Positions 54,550 to 64,000 of a DNA stretch of 64,000 nt are shown in pieces. The stretch is from Bacteroidota bacterium (GTDB lineage: Bacteria; Bacteroidota; Bacteroidia; Chitinophagales; Saprospiraceae), in NCBI GenBank assembly GCA_016124585.1, contig WGNL01000025.1, positions 97,041-161,040 on the forward strand, written 5' to 3'. Made by a program: the position numbers and the translations under genes. Under the pieces are notes generated by a model, which made no database searches, had not been told where the DNA came from, and saw only the letters and a list, made by a program, of their open reading frames with translations. Each line of letters starts with the position of its first letter. The first letter of the stretch is position 1.

Positions 54550-55458
54550 ATGGAATTCATTGATTATTACAAAATACTGGGGGTAGATAAGAATGCCACG
54601 GATGCGGAAATAAAAAAAGCGTTCCGGAAATTGGCACGAAAGCTTCACCCCGATTTGAACCCCAACGACAAGGATGCTGAGCGAAAGTTCAAAGAACTTA
54701 ATGAGGCTAATGAAGTGCTGAGTGATCCTGAAAACCGAAAAAAATATGACCAATACGGCAAGGATTGGAAACATGCTGAAGACATAGAGCGAGCATATCA
54801 ACGCCAAAAGGCACAGCAGGAGGCTTATGGTCAACAGCAGCAAGGTTTTGGTGGTAGTGGTTTTTCCGAAGGTGATCATTCCGATTTCTTTGAGTCTTTC
54901 TTCGGTGGCGGCTTTTCGAGGGGTAGGGGAGGACAGGTGAAGTTCCGGGGGCAGGACTTCCATGCTACGCTACATCTTGACATCAAGGACGCCTTTACCA
55001 CCCATAAGCAAACATTGACAGTAAACGGAAAAAATATCAGAATCACAATACCTGCTGGGGTTTCAAATGGACAAGTCATCAAAATTAAAGGTTATGGTGG
55101 TGAGGGTATGAATGGTGGACCCAACGGCGACCTGCATATTGAATTCCTTATTGCAAACAATACCAAGTTCAAACTCGACCAAGCAAACCTATATACTACA
55201 ATTGAGCTGGACCTGTACACTGCCATGCTGGGAGGTGAAATACTTGTAGATACAATGGATGGGCAAGTCAAACTGAAAGTACAGCCAGAGACGCAGAATG
55301 GAACAAAAGTGAAGTTAAAAGGTAAGGGCTATCCAATTTACAAAAAAGAAGGGACATTTGGTGATTTGTATATCACGTATGAAGTTAAGTTGCCCAATAA
55401 CCTAAGTTCCCAGGAAAAAGAACTATTTAATCAACTCAAACAGCTTAGGCCATCATGA
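54550..55458 (+). CDS. cbpA: CbpA-type DnaJ chaperone
   Basis: The 302-residue co-chaperone has a J domain (about 4-70) with HPD at residues 33-35, a Gly/Gln-rich linker (about 85-135) and two C-terminal substrate-binding domains (about 145-298). It lacks the zinc-finger cysteine repeats of DnaJ, as CbpA does. It would stimulate DnaK. TAAATTTG at 54502-54509, 41 bp ahead of the ATG, is a possible promoter element. Its stop overlaps the cbpM start by four bases. Confidence 0.94.
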   Translation: MEFIDYYKILGVDKNATDAEIKKAFRKLARKLHPDLNPNDKDAERKFKELNEANEVLSDPENRKKYDQYGKDWKHAEDIERAYQRQKAQQEAYGQQQQGFGGSGFSEGDHSDFFESFFGGGFSRGRGGQVKFRGQDFHATLHLDIKDAFTTHKQTLTVNGKNIRITIPAGVSNGQVIKIKGYGGEGMNGGPNGDLHIEFLIANNTKFKLDQANLYTTIELDLYTAMLGGEILVDTMDGQVKLKVQPETQNGTKVKLKGKGYPIYKKEGTFGDLYITYEVKLPNNLSSQEKELFNQLKQLRPS

Positions 55459-55763
55459 ATATGGAAGACTTTATATCATTGGAACAAATCTGCACTCATT
55501 ACGATGTTGAGGTAACTTTTATCAATAAACTAGGCGAATATGGTTTGCTTGAAATCAAGCAAATATCGTCAGTCTATTATGTTCATATAGACCATATTTC
55601 GTCTGTGGAAAAAATGATACGGATGTATCGTGATTTAAACGTCAATATAGAGGGAATTGATGTTGCATTTAATCTTTTGCAAAAAGTGGAGGCATTGCAG
55701 TTGGAGCTTGTAGCTTTGAAAAATCGGCTGCTGTTGTATGAGCAAGAATGGGATGGAATTTAA
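55455..55763 (+). CDS. cbpM: CbpM-like chaperone modulator
   Basis: The 102-residue helical protein starts with a MerR-like segment (FISLEQICTHYDVEVTFINKLGEYGLLEI) and has a coiled-coil second half (about 65-97). Size and the ATGA overlap with cbpA match CbpM, which binds the J domain of CbpA and blocks its use of DnaK. A bidirectional terminator lies about 65 bp downstream. Confidence 0.88.
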   Translation: MNMEDFISLEQICTHYDVEVTFINKLGEYGLLEIKQISSVYYVHIDHISSVEKMIRMYRDLNVNIEGIDVAFNLLQKVEALQLELVALKNRLLLYEQEWDGI

Positions 55764-55829
55764 TTTCATCTAGGCCAAAAAATTGGCGACAATGAAAAGG
55801 TTGTTTACAATAATATTGGTATAAAAAGA

Positions 55830-55860
55830 AAGGCCGAGCGATGTAATATCACTCGGCCTT
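55830..55860. terminator. Bidirectional terminator
   Basis: The arms 55830-55842 and 55848-55860 pair over 13 bp with one G-T pair, with A-rich flank on one side and TTATTATT on the other; between convergent cbpM and the adhesin gene. Confidence 0.8.
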
Positions 55861-55884
55861 ATTATTAATCTAATAACATTCAGC

Positions 55885-58800
55885 CTATTTGCTTACCACC
55901 AAACGTTTGGTCAACACATCGTTACCAATCATGATTTTCAGCACATAAACACCAGATGGGTTGGTTTTGAAATCCAACATCTGTTTGTTGCTTGGATTAA
56001 CTGTATGTAGCACTTGCCTTCCTGTTATATCGAAGGCTGTTACTTCTACCGTTCCATAATTGTACAAATCAACCAATTCCAAGGTCACTTCACCCAATGT
56101 TGGGTTTGGATATAGCAATACATGGCTATCCAATGCTGACTCTGAGGTAGCTACATCATTCTGAATGGTATAACCACTTTGGGATTGGCAGCCATGGGCA
56201 TCGGTTGCAAGCAAGGTATAAGTGCCTGGAAGCAATCCATTAATATCCTCCATGTTTCCGATGACCATACCTGCGGAGTTTTTCCAAACATACGTGTACG
56301 GCGAGGTGCCACCTGAAACATTCACATCAATGGAGCCATTGGCCATGTTGTTTATAGCATTCATGATGGACACTAGCGCTGTTGTAAAGTTGGTAGGTTG
56401 CGTTATTGTAACCGACTCAGAAGCTGTACAACCGCCGTTATCAGTTGTTGTAACTGTGTATGTACCAGCAGTAAGTCCAGCACTAGTTTGAGTGTCATCG
56501 CCGTTGCTCCAGAGGTAAGTAATTGGAGGCAAACCTCCTACAGGATTGGCAGTAGCGCTACCAGTATTGTCACCAAAACATGCAACATTTACCTGTGAAA
56601 TGGTTAATGTCATACTGGACTGTACAGTGACGACAAAGCTACAAGAAGACGTGTTTCCACTTTCGTCTGTCGCTGAGAAAGTAACAGTTGAGTTGCCCAA
56701 GGGGAAGTTTGAACCGCTTGGCAAGCCTGCAGTTTGCATAATGTCAACATTACCACCGCAGTTATCGGTAGCAGTTACGTCAAAAGTAGCCATCGCATTA
56801 CATCCACCCACTAAAATATCGTCAGGGCAGACAATGGTTGGAGGTGTGGCCTCCTCAACGGTAACGATTGCAGTTGCCGAAGCAGTATTATTCCCCATAT
56901 CTGTTACAGAAAGTGAAATCGTGTTGTCACCAAGGTTTGAACAGTCAAAAGTTGAAACGTCAAGGCTGTAGGAAGCTATTTGACAATCATCAGTGCTGCC
57001 ACCGTCCAAGTCTTCTGGCTGAATAGTGACTTGACCATTCGCATCGAGTTGCACAGTGATATTTTGCGTAACAACGACAGGTGGTACAATGTCGTCAGTT
57101 CCCAGAACCACATCAAAATTGCTGCTGCAACCATTTGCGTCAGTGATGGCAACTGTGTAGGTGCCAGCGTTTAAGCCAGTGACTGTTGGTGTCGTTTCCC
57201 CACCTGTTTGCCACAGGTATGTATAGTCTGGTGTGCCACCTGTACCTGAAACAGTCAAAGAGCCATCATTTGCCAAACAATGTGACTCTACCATGTCTGT
57301 TACATCAACACCGAGGGCTGTAGGTTCCGTCAGTATAGCTTCTACTACGGCTGGGCAGCCATCATTGTCAATTACGGTTCCAGTTACAGTCCCGGCACCG
57401 AGTCCGGTGATTGTGGCGGTCGTTTCACCTGTAGACCATAGGTATGTGAAAGGAGCATTGCCACCTGTAGGAGAGAAGGTTGCTTGTCCATCTGTTGCAC
57501 CGTTGCAGCTAATTTCACCTAAAGTAATAGTAGCTGAAAAAGAGCAATTGAATGGGCTTACCGTGACTGTCTGCTGTTTGGTGCAGTCATTGGCATCAGT
57601 AACAACTACAGTGTACATTCCAGGAGCAAGATCCGTAATGGTAGCAGTGGTTTCACCATTATTCCATGCATAGGTATAAGGAGCAGAACCGCCAGTTGGG
57701 GTAGCGCTTGCTGTGCCGTCATCGGCATTGAAGGCTGTTAAATTGGTAGCCGTAGCATTGGAGTTGAGTTGTTGTGGTTCATCAATAACAACTGTAGTTA
57801 CTACTTCACAGCCAGCTTCGTCAGTTGCTGAGACATCAAAGGTGCCGCCTGAAAGACCAGTTACTGTTTGCGTATTCTCGCCATTTGACCAAGCATAAGT
57901 AACTGTGCCATTTGCATTCAACAATGTAACTGTCGCAGAACCATCGGCAGCGCCAAAACAGCTTACATCAGATTGCTCAATACTTGCAGTAACAGCACAA
58001 GCTACTTCAGAAACTGTAACTGTTTGTTGCTTGGTGCAACCATGTGAGTCCGTCACAACAACTGTGTAGTTGCCTGGTGCTAAACCGGTAATCGTTTGTG
58101 TTGTCTCACCATTGCTCCACATGTAGGTGTAACTACTGGTTCCACCCGATGGATTGGCAGTAGCAGTTCCGTCATCTACGCCAAAAGTAGTTTGCGGAGT
58201 AGCTGTGGCATTAGGTACAAGGTTGGCGGGCTGTGAAATTGTCACAGATTGCGAAGCTGTGCAACCATTGCCATCTGTAACTACTACGGTATAATTGCCA
58301 ACAGTCAGACCAGAAACCATAGCGGTGTTAGCACCATTTGACCACGCATAAGTATAGGTGCCGTCACCTCCTGATGCTTCTACCGTTGAGGCACCACTTG
58401 AACCGCCGAAACAATTGACATCGGTAGTGCCAGTTATCAAAGCAGCTACTGCTGGCAACTGAATTACTGAAACCGCCGCCGTGCTCGTACATCCATTTGT
58501 TTGGTTAGTGACTGTTAAGACATATGTGCCACCTTGATTAACGGTTGGTGTCAGCGTGGTTTCATTCATGGTGATATTGCCATCTGTGGTACTCCAAAGG
58601 TAAGTGAACTGGGCACCTGTGGATGACCCTGCGCCATTAAGCTGTACAGTAGCAGCATTGCAATTCAATGTGCCGTTAGCTACTGCAGCTGCAGCTGGTG
58701 GTACTTTGTTTTCAGAAACTACAGCCGTTGCAGTTTTGGTGCAACCATTCGCTCCGGTCACTGTCAAAATGTAGTTGCCTTGCGTGCTGACCATTGGATT

Positions 58801-60339
58801 TTGCAGGTTGGAAGTGAAGCCGTTCGGCCCAGTCCAGGAATAAGTGACGTTGGCAGTGGTTGAACTTCCCATCAAAGTTACCTCGGAAGTGTAGCAGGTA
58901 GCATTCCCACCAACGGCTGTTACCCCTTGCGGAATATTCGTATCCTGAATGATGGTTACTGTTTTTGAAATGGTACACGTATGGTCTCCTACTGCGCTCT
59001 CAATGGAAAGTGTATAATTACCTCCTGTAGTTATGGTTAGTGACTGGCCATTGCCAACAACGGTATTTCCTCGCTTCCAAGTAAAGACGGCATTGTTGGA
59101 GAAAATGGACCCATTGCTATTGAGCGTGATGCTAGGGGTGTTACAGTCTATCGTATCCACACCATTGACCCTAGTTTCTAATGGAACTACGACCAATAGC
59201 AATTCATTGATACTGTCACAACCGAATTGATTTTGCTGGATGTCATCGTAGGTGCCCGAATCACAATAAGTTTGCCCACCCCAACTGACACACTCTCCAG
59301 GGCATACTTCTTTGACAGTTAAATTGAAATCTGGTACTTTCTGATTTAAGGTTAGCCGCACGATGCTGTCGCAATGCAGGTAAGAATCGTAGTGTAGGTC
59401 GTAGGTCCCACCAAAGTTGAAAACTTCACCATTCCCAGCGATATATTCGCCCCCAAGGCAAACATACCCAGTTTCGTATCCAGCTGGCACTGGCAATTGC
59501 GTAACATGTACAGTCATGCAGCTAGAATCTGCAGCAAAACAGCTAACTGACGGTGGAAGTGAAGGCGTTACGCAAACTTCGTAAGTTCCAATTGTTGGGA
59601 AAGTTAGGTCATGATATGGAGTTGGGCCGTTTTGGGTTATTCCATTTGGAGTCACAGACCATGCATAGTTGTTAGCGCCTAACGTTAGTGGAACAGTGAA
59701 TTGTGCCGTTGCGCCAGCACAAAGTTCGGTTGGGCCTTCAATGTCTCCACCAGATGGAGGTGGAATTAGTGGGCCTATGCTGGCGGTACCGCCAGTTCTG
59801 AGTTTGAACCCAGAACCGTCATCGCTAACATTAGTCACTAGCAAAAAATAATTGCGTCCTGGAGTCAAATGCCAAATAGAAGGCTCAAATCCTGGAGGTA
59901 GAGGCCCCGCAGGGCCTACACCCCATGTATCAAATGGGTCATATGCTACCCCAGTAAAACTGCCACTATCGAAATTGCTGCATACGATTGGTCCTGCCGG
60001 TGTATTAGGGTTTCCAGGCCCAACTTGGCATGGGCAGTTCACTTCCCATATCGCAAAATCAAAATTTGCTGGCGGATGCAATGGTTCAATTAGGAGTTCA
60101 AATGTGCCATCGTTAGAGGCTGAAAACGAAAACCATGTGCTTCCGCCTTCGCCACCTAAACAGGAACAATTTTCGACTGTCTCAACATTGAGGCCAGGTC
60201 CAGAAGTGGATCCAATAATAATTGGCTGAGTAGGTGAGGCATTGACTAGCGACAAAGAGTAGCAACACTCTTTTTGTGCTTGCGAAACTTGCCAACCTAC
60301 CAGTAGGAGAAAAATTGTGAGTAAAATTGATTGCTTCAT
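55885..60339 (-). CDS. SprB/HYR-repeat adhesin-like T9SS protein
   Basis: The 1484-residue surface protein has a signal peptide (about 1-21), an N-terminal beta-sandwich with several cysteines (about 22-195), a PKD-like domain near 205-285, further Ig-like segments, and about eight SprB-type repeats of the pattern ...SCxGxxDGSAT...YxYxWSNGExTxTITGLxxGxYTVxVTD; six precede and two follow an HYR-type domain near 1130-1220 (VCPDDILVGGC ... GNSTVTFSATDESGN). A T9SS sorting domain ends it (about 1400-1484). SprB is a gliding adhesin in Flavobacterium; this smaller relative may aid surface contact, but that is inference. TACATTTG (60499-60506, minus strand) is a possible promoter element. Confidence 0.9.
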   Translation of the reverse strand: MKQSILLTIFLLLVGWQVSQAQKECCYSLSLVNASPTQPIIIGSTSGPGLNVETVENCSCLGGEGGSTWFSFSASNDGTFELLIEPLHPPANFDFAIWEVNCPCQVGPGNPNTPAGPIVCSNFDSGSFTGVAYDPFDTWGVGPAGPLPPGFEPSIWHLTPGRNYFLLVTNVSDDGSGFKLRTGGTASIGPLIPPPSGGDIEGPTELCAGATAQFTVPLTLGANNYAWSVTPNGITQNGPTPYHDLTFPTIGTYEVCVTPSLPPSVSCFAADSSCMTVHVTQLPVPAGYETGYVCLGGEYIAGNGEVFNFGGTYDLHYDSYLHCDSIVRLTLNQKVPDFNLTVKEVCPGECVSWGGQTYCDSGTYDDIQQNQFGCDSINELLLVVVPLETRVNGVDTIDCNTPSITLNSNGSIFSNNAVFTWKRGNTVVGNGQSLTITTGGNYTLSIESAVGDHTCTISKTVTIIQDTNIPQGVTAVGGNATCYTSEVTLMGSSTTANVTYSWTGPNGFTSNLQNPMVSTQGNYILTVTGANGCTKTATAVVSENKVPPAAAAVANGTLNCNAATVQLNGAGSSTGAQFTYLWSTTDGNITMNETTLTPTVNQGGTYVLTVTNQTNGCTSTAAVSVIQLPAVAALITGTTDVNCFGGSSGASTVEASGGDGTYTYAWSNGANTAMVSGLTVGNYTVVVTDGNGCTASQSVTISQPANLVPNATATPQTTFGVDDGTATANPSGGTSSYTYMWSNGETTQTITGLAPGNYTVVVTDSHGCTKQQTVTVSEVACAVTASIEQSDVSCFGAADGSATVTLLNANGTVTYAWSNGENTQTVTGLSGGTFDVSATDEAGCEVVTTVVIDEPQQLNSNATATNLTAFNADDGTASATPTGGSAPYTYAWNNGETTATITDLAPGMYTVVVTDANDCTKQQTVTVSPFNCSFSATITLGEISCNGATDGQATFSPTGGNAPFTYLWSTGETTATITGLGAGTVTGTVIDNDGCPAVVEAILTEPTALGVDVTDMVESHCLANDGSLTVSGTGGTPDYTYLWQTGGETTPTVTGLNAGTYTVAITDANGCSSNFDVVLGTDDIVPPVVVTQNITVQLDANGQVTIQPEDLDGGSTDDCQIASYSLDVSTFDCSNLGDNTISLSVTDMGNNTASATAIVTVEEATPPTIVCPDDILVGGCNAMATFDVTATDNCGGNVDIMQTAGLPSGSNFPLGNSTVTFSATDESGNTSSCSFVVTVQSSMTLTISQVNVACFGDNTGSATANPVGGLPPITYLWSNGDDTQTSAGLTAGTYTVTTTDNGGCTASESVTITQPTNFTTALVSIMNAINNMANGSIDVNVSGGTSPYTYVWKNSAGMVIGNMEDINGLLPGTYTLLATDAHGCQSQSGYTIQNDVATSESALDSHVLLYPNPTLGEVTLELVDLYNYGTVEVTAFDITGRQVLHTVNPSNKQMLDFKTNPSGVYVLKIMIGNDVLTKRLVVSK

Positions 60340-60699
60340 GCTGTGTTATTAAATTAGGTTGAAAAAATGAATTACGATGAGTTTGTCCTTGCGAAAAGCA
60401 GGAGCGGCAAAAATGAAGTTCCAAGCAGCGAAATTCCTAACAGGCAATATAGAGCCAATTAACGGCCCCAGGATAACAATTGGAATGAAGGTAAAGCCCA
60501 AATGTAAGCAAATTTGAACTTCCCAATAGTTTAAATGTCGCCAGTTAAATTCTTGTTTGCCTTTTGCCTGACAAAATTAATTTTAAATAAATTGTTAGCT
60601 GTTTTTTGAGAATTTCACAAGGGTAATGTTCCATTATTAAATGTCAAAAGCCTATGAAAAAGAAGCGCTAAGTTTGGACGAAAATTGCTATCCTAGCAT
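60340..60699. other. Divergent intergenic region of 360 bp
   Basis: No gene is seen. It must carry the promoters of the adhesin and the sensor kinase; on the minus strand TACATTTG at 60499-60506 fits the -7 element, without a clear -33 box. Confidence 0.5.
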
Positions 60700-63600
60700 A
60701 TGAAATTTAAAATCTTTCTTTTATTTTTTTTGAGTTTCAGCATACCCACGCTTTCAGCTCAATCATTTTTTTTTACCCAATACACTGTAGGTAGTGGATT
60801 GCCACAATCTCAGGTCTACGCCTTGCTTAAGGACCAACGTGGCTATCTCTGGTTAGGAACTCAAGGAGGCGGTCTAGCCCGATTCGATGGGCGAAGTTTC
60901 AAAAACTATGCTGCCAAAGATGGGCTTATAGGAAACAATATCAACGCTTTGTACGAAGATGGAAAAGGTAATATTTGGATAGGAACCAACCGGGGCCTCA
61001 ACCGTTTCGATGGCCGACATTTCGATTTTATCCAATTGGAAGAAGGTTCTGATGTGCCAATCTATGCTCTCACCTCTTTGGTCAAATCAAATGGCAATCA
61101 GCTTTTTCTTGCTTCACAAAACGGGATTTATCGGCTGGACATCAATCTCACCAATGCCAATGGCCAATTTCAAGAATTCACCAAACCAGTCCACGTGCCG
61201 CTTGTCAATAACATACCCTTCGGCAGGTTGACTGCTGCTTACACAGACGAAAAAGGAAACGTTTGGGTTGGGGGTGATGAAGGATTTTTTTTACTTGAAA
61301 ATGGGCAGTGGCAAACCATCCAAAGGCGAAAGGCTGAGGTTATGGCTATTACCGAAACCAAAGATGGCCGAATACTGGTTGGGATTTTCAACAGCGGCGT
61401 GTTCATCATTGACGGCAAAAAGCGCAATTTTCTGAATACCCGAAGCGGGCTTCCCAGCAATAAGATTCAATGTTTTTGGCGGAATGAACGAGATGGCAAA
61501 ATCTGGATCGGAACTCAAGATGCTGGTGCAGCAGTCTGGTCACCAACAACTGGTGATTTAGTTGCGGTTGGCGAAAACCAAGGGCTTTGTAACTCCAATG
61601 TGCGCACCATTTTAGGCGATCAATGGGGTAAAGTAATCTGGTTTGGTACTTCGGGTGGGGGGGTGTGTAAATATGCAAGCCAACATTTTGAGCATTTTGA
61701 TACTAGTGACGGTCTGTATTCAAATTTCATTTATTCCATTTGTGAAGGGGAAAATGGCCGAGGGAGGTGGCTTTCTGCTGGTGATAAAGGCTTCAGCTAT
61801 TGGGGGCCAGCAAAAGATTCACTAGGCATTGATACTTTAATCAATTTTGATGGCTCAAATGGTTTTTACAATGTCAAATGCAGGGCCTTGTACCGAGACC
61901 GATTTGACAGGATTTGGGTTGGTACAGAAGGACTTGGCTTAGCGGTTTACGTTCCAATACAAGATAGTTTGGCATTTAACAGTGGCAACTTCCATTTTTT
62001 TACTAAAAAAAAGGGGCTCGCCGGCAACTGGATACGTGATATTACGGAAGATGTGGCCGGGAATATTTGGGTAGCAACTACGGATGGTGGCATTTGTAAA
62101 ATCATCTTAAATGGACATTCACTTGAGTCGGCAGTTTTCAAAAACTATGGACAAGCGGAAGGCATGCCAAGTTCTACAATTCATTCACTTCATTTTGATA
62201 ATAAAGGCAGGCTGTGGTTTGCTTCGCAATCGGGCGATGTTGGTTTTCTGAAAGATGAAAAAATTACACTACTCGGCCAAAATCACGGCTTGCCTGGTAG
62301 TGCTGTACGCACCCTTGCAGAAGATGAACATGGATTGCTCTGGGCTGGAACTGCTGGCAGGGGTATTGGTTGTTTGGATATTTATTTTGATAAGACATTG
62401 ACTTTCAGGCATTTCGGCCAATTGGATAGCCTCGCTTCAGCAAATGTTTATCTCCTTCAAACTGATATAAAGAACCAGCTATGGGTGGGTACCGAAAGAG
62501 GAGTAGACCGTATTCAAACAGATTCACTTGGTAATTTCCTTAGCGTAAAACACTTGGGTCTTGCCGAGGGGTTTAGAGGAGTCGAAACTTGTCAGAATGC
62601 TTCGATAGCAAGCCCAGATGGTAGCCTTTGGTTTGGAACCATGAACGGTCTTGCACATTATTTGCCACCTAATGACACCTTTCACACCAGTGCTCCTTTA
62701 CCATTTCTTACTGGTGTGCGTCTTTTTTATGAACCACTTGAAAACTCAGTGATGGCTCGTTGGTCGGACAATTGGGGTGGGCTAGTAAATGGTGCTATTT
62801 TTCCCTACAACCAAAACCATTTAGGTTTCGAGTTTTTTGCTACCGATTTTACTAACCAAGAACGGGTTTCTTATTCTTGGCAGCTCGTTGGGCAGGAGGA
62901 GGGTTGGTCGCCGTTTTCAACAAGAACAGAGGTAAGCTACGCAAACCTTCCTCCCGGAGACTACCATTTTCTAGTAAAAGCTAGAAACGAAGATGGGATG
63001 ACCAGTCAACCCAAGTCAGCGGCATTCCGAATTTTGCCCCCATTTTGGGCAACTTTTTGGTTTCGGTTTTCAATGGCACTTGCATTACTGCTGTTCGTGT
63101 ATGGCATTTTCAAGTGGCGGATTAGGCAGGTGAAACAAAAAGCAAGCTTGGAAAAAGAGCAGCTTCAACTACAAAATCGGCTGTTGACATTGGAGCAAAA
63201 ATCAAGGCAATTGCAAATGAATCCACATTTTATTTTCAATGCTTTGAACAGTATTCAAAGTTTGGTTTCTGCCGGTAGCATGGAAAGTGCCCGATTGTAT
63301 ATTTTGAAGTTTGGCCGCTTGATGAGAGCGGTGTTAGACAATAGCCGTCAGCCTAAAATCCCATTGGAAAAGGAAGTGGAAACACTCCGGCAATATTTGG
63401 AAATGGAGCAGTTTTGTCGAGAGGGGAAATTTGATTTTGACATAGATACAAGTGGAATCGAAAGCCCAGACTTGCAAATTGCCCCAATGCTTTTGCAGCC
63501 TTTTGTTGAAAATGCGATTTTACATGGTATCGGCCCGCTTTCTGGCAAAAAAGGCATGATAAAATTGTTGTTTAGGGAGCGTGAAAACTTGTTAGAGGTA

Positions 63601-63825
63601 ATAGTCCTTGACAACGGCATAGGAATTGATCAATCCAAAGCCAAAAAAAACATTCAAGATGCAGAGACCCGACAATCTGTAGGTATTTCAGTAACTCGTG
63701 AACGCCTTGAATTGATGAGAAGTGAAGTCGGATTTGCAGAAAACGCTGTGGATATGCGTCAAATTATGAGTGAGGATGGCGATATCTCTGGAACTGAAGT
63801 AATTATACGTGTAGCAATCGAATAA
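60700..63825 (+). CDS. LytS/YehU-type sensor histidine kinase with propeller sensor
   Basis: The 1041-residue kinase has a signal peptide (about 1-20), an N-terminal two-component-regulator propeller (about 25-650) of Reg_prop repeats (LGTQGGGLARFDGRSF, IGTNRGLNRFDGRHF and others), a Y_Y_Y domain (about 715-775), one membrane helix (about 785-805), a coiled-coil, and a His_kinase domain with H843 in NPHFIFNALNS and an HATPase region (VENAILHGI, LDNGIGI). It is like sensors that pair with a LytTR-type regulator. No regulator gene lies within the window; the right end cuts into another element instead. Confidence 0.93.
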   Translation: MKFKIFLLFFLSFSIPTLSAQSFFFTQYTVGSGLPQSQVYALLKDQRGYLWLGTQGGGLARFDGRSFKNYAAKDGLIGNNINALYEDGKGNIWIGTNRGLNRFDGRHFDFIQLEEGSDVPIYALTSLVKSNGNQLFLASQNGIYRLDINLTNANGQFQEFTKPVHVPLVNNIPFGRLTAAYTDEKGNVWVGGDEGFFLLENGQWQTIQRRKAEVMAITETKDGRILVGIFNSGVFIIDGKKRNFLNTRSGLPSNKIQCFWRNERDGKIWIGTQDAGAAVWSPTTGDLVAVGENQGLCNSNVRTILGDQWGKVIWFGTSGGGVCKYASQHFEHFDTSDGLYSNFIYSICEGENGRGRWLSAGDKGFSYWGPAKDSLGIDTLINFDGSNGFYNVKCRALYRDRFDRIWVGTEGLGLAVYVPIQDSLAFNSGNFHFFTKKKGLAGNWIRDITEDVAGNIWVATTDGGICKIILNGHSLESAVFKNYGQAEGMPSSTIHSLHFDNKGRLWFASQSGDVGFLKDEKITLLGQNHGLPGSAVRTLAEDEHGLLWAGTAGRGIGCLDIYFDKTLTFRHFGQLDSLASANVYLLQTDIKNQLWVGTERGVDRIQTDSLGNFLSVKHLGLAEGFRGVETCQNASIASPDGSLWFGTMNGLAHYLPPNDTFHTSAPLPFLTGVRLFYEPLENSVMARWSDNWGGLVNGAIFPYNQNHLGFEFFATDFTNQERVSYSWQLVGQEEGWSPFSTRTEVSYANLPPGDYHFLVKARNEDGMTSQPKSAAFRILPPFWATFWFRFSMALALLLFVYGIFKWRIRQVKQKASLEKEQLQLQNRLLTLEQKSRQLQMNPHFIFNALNSIQSLVSAGSMESARLYILKFGRLMRAVLDNSRQPKIPLEKEVETLRQYLEMEQFCREGKFDFDIDTSGIESPDLQIAPMLLQPFVENAILHGIGPLSGKKGMIKLLFRERENLLEVIVLDNGIGIDQSKAKKNIQDAETRQSVGISVTRERLELMRSEVGFAENAVDMRQIMSEDGDISGTEVIIRVAIE

Positions 63826-63901
63826 CAAACTAAGTATAGCTCTCAAATTTTCTAAAATAATTGGCGGTGTATAAAATGTAAGGCTGGGTATAAAAATTAG
63901 T

Positions 63902-64000
63902 GGCATTCCGGAATGGTCATTATCTTAAAGTGACCAAACTACAAAGACTATGACGATATGTCCGGACTGCCACAGCCACAATGTTAAGAAAAATGGCCGA
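63902..64000 (+). mobile_element. Left end of a probable IS1-type insertion sequence
   Basis: An open frame beginning with ATG at 63950 runs off the window. Its first 17 residues (C-x2-C at positions 4 and 7, H-S-H-N at 8-11, then KKNGR) match the N-terminal zinc-binding start of IS1-family InsA-like transposase proteins. The upstream GGCATTCCGGAATGG (from about 63902) contains a short inverted repeat and may be near the element end; the exact boundary and direct repeat are not visible. Confidence 0.5.
63950..64000 (+). CDS. IS1 InsA-like transposase, partial at window edge
   Basis: Only 17 codons are visible before the right edge. The peptide has CPDC followed by HSHN and KKNGR, the start of the zinc-ribbon found in IS1 InsA and related transposases. 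The rest of the gene lies outside the window, so the family call rests on this short match. Confidence 0.5.
   Translation, partial: MTICPDCHSHNVKKNGR

Noticed and set aside
57233..57673. Long open frames on the plus strand across the adhesin gene
   Set aside because: They mirror the low-complexity repeats of the minus-strand SprB gene, have no start context and no family features.
55885..60339. Possible CRISPR-like array from repeated blocks
   Set aside because: The repeats are protein-level SprB repeats of 75-90 codons with divergent DNA, with no short spacers or cas genes.

Overview
The window reads as chromosome from a member of the Bacteroidota, most likely a Saprospiria-type environmental or marine bacterium. 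The evidence is four proteins with type IX secretion (T9SS) C-terminal sorting domains, SprB-type repeats, a PorG-like DUF6089 protein, TonB-dependent receptors, TTTG/TAnnTTTG promoters and a general lack of Shine-Dalgarno sequences. Base composition is moderate in GC. Genes are densely packed, and AT-rich gaps occur mainly in the last third. The genus is inferred, not shown.

Layout. 1-4.5 kb (minus strand): a cobalamin riboswitch heads a tight run of a BtuB-like receptor, a secreted DUF4465/T9SS protein, nth and cutC. 4.5-9 kb: an orphan FtsX/MacB-type permease, then divergently selU-selD (tRNA selenouridine synthesis) and an orphan DNA methyltransferase, closed by a perfect 20-bp inverted repeat. 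9-18 kb: housekeeping and envelope genes (PorG-like protein, pyrF, engB, PAP2 phosphatase, MCE/MlaD-like protein, SPOR-tailed amidase and divergent LptD). 17.9-31.1 kb (all minus): a surface-sugar locus with NeuB lacking its SAF domain, a KdsC-like phosphatase, a CMP-nonulosonate synthetase, a Gfo/Idh/MocA oxidoreductase, an SDR, a phytanoyl-CoA-type dioxygenase, a GT-B-like protein, a UPF0104 flippase-like protein, a large membrane protein and a 41-residue membrane peptide. A secreted PhoD phosphatase and a tandem-domain PQQ sugar dehydrogenase sit inside it. The simplest reading is synthesis and decoration of a Kdn-like nine-carbon acid made from a 6-phosphohexose.

31-46 kb: a GDPD/AIM6-like protein, a small HhH protein, dapF, a DegQ-type protease, a CarboxypepD-plug TonB receptor, sucC, a T9SS protein, tRNA-Glu with a visible promoter, gapA and pgk (separate transcripts split by a terminator), a lipoprotein, a small membrane protein and a second PhyH-family dioxygenase. 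46-64 kb is looser: a small secreted protein, a helical protein of unknown function, an 800-bp non-coding gap, a PAS/sigma-54 activator, a large YCF48-repeat T9SS protein, a DUF3124 lipoprotein, a cbpA-cbpM chaperone pair, a 1484-residue SprB/HYR adhesin-like protein and a LytS-type sensor kinase with a propeller sensor domain. The right edge cuts into what looks like an IS1-type insertion sequence.

I found no CRISPR array, prophage, rRNA or restriction endonuclease. The items most worth testing are the riboswitch-linked secreted DUF4465 protein, the Kdn-like locus with its odd secreted enzymes and 41-residue gene, and the methyltransferase with a DPDY catalytic motif.
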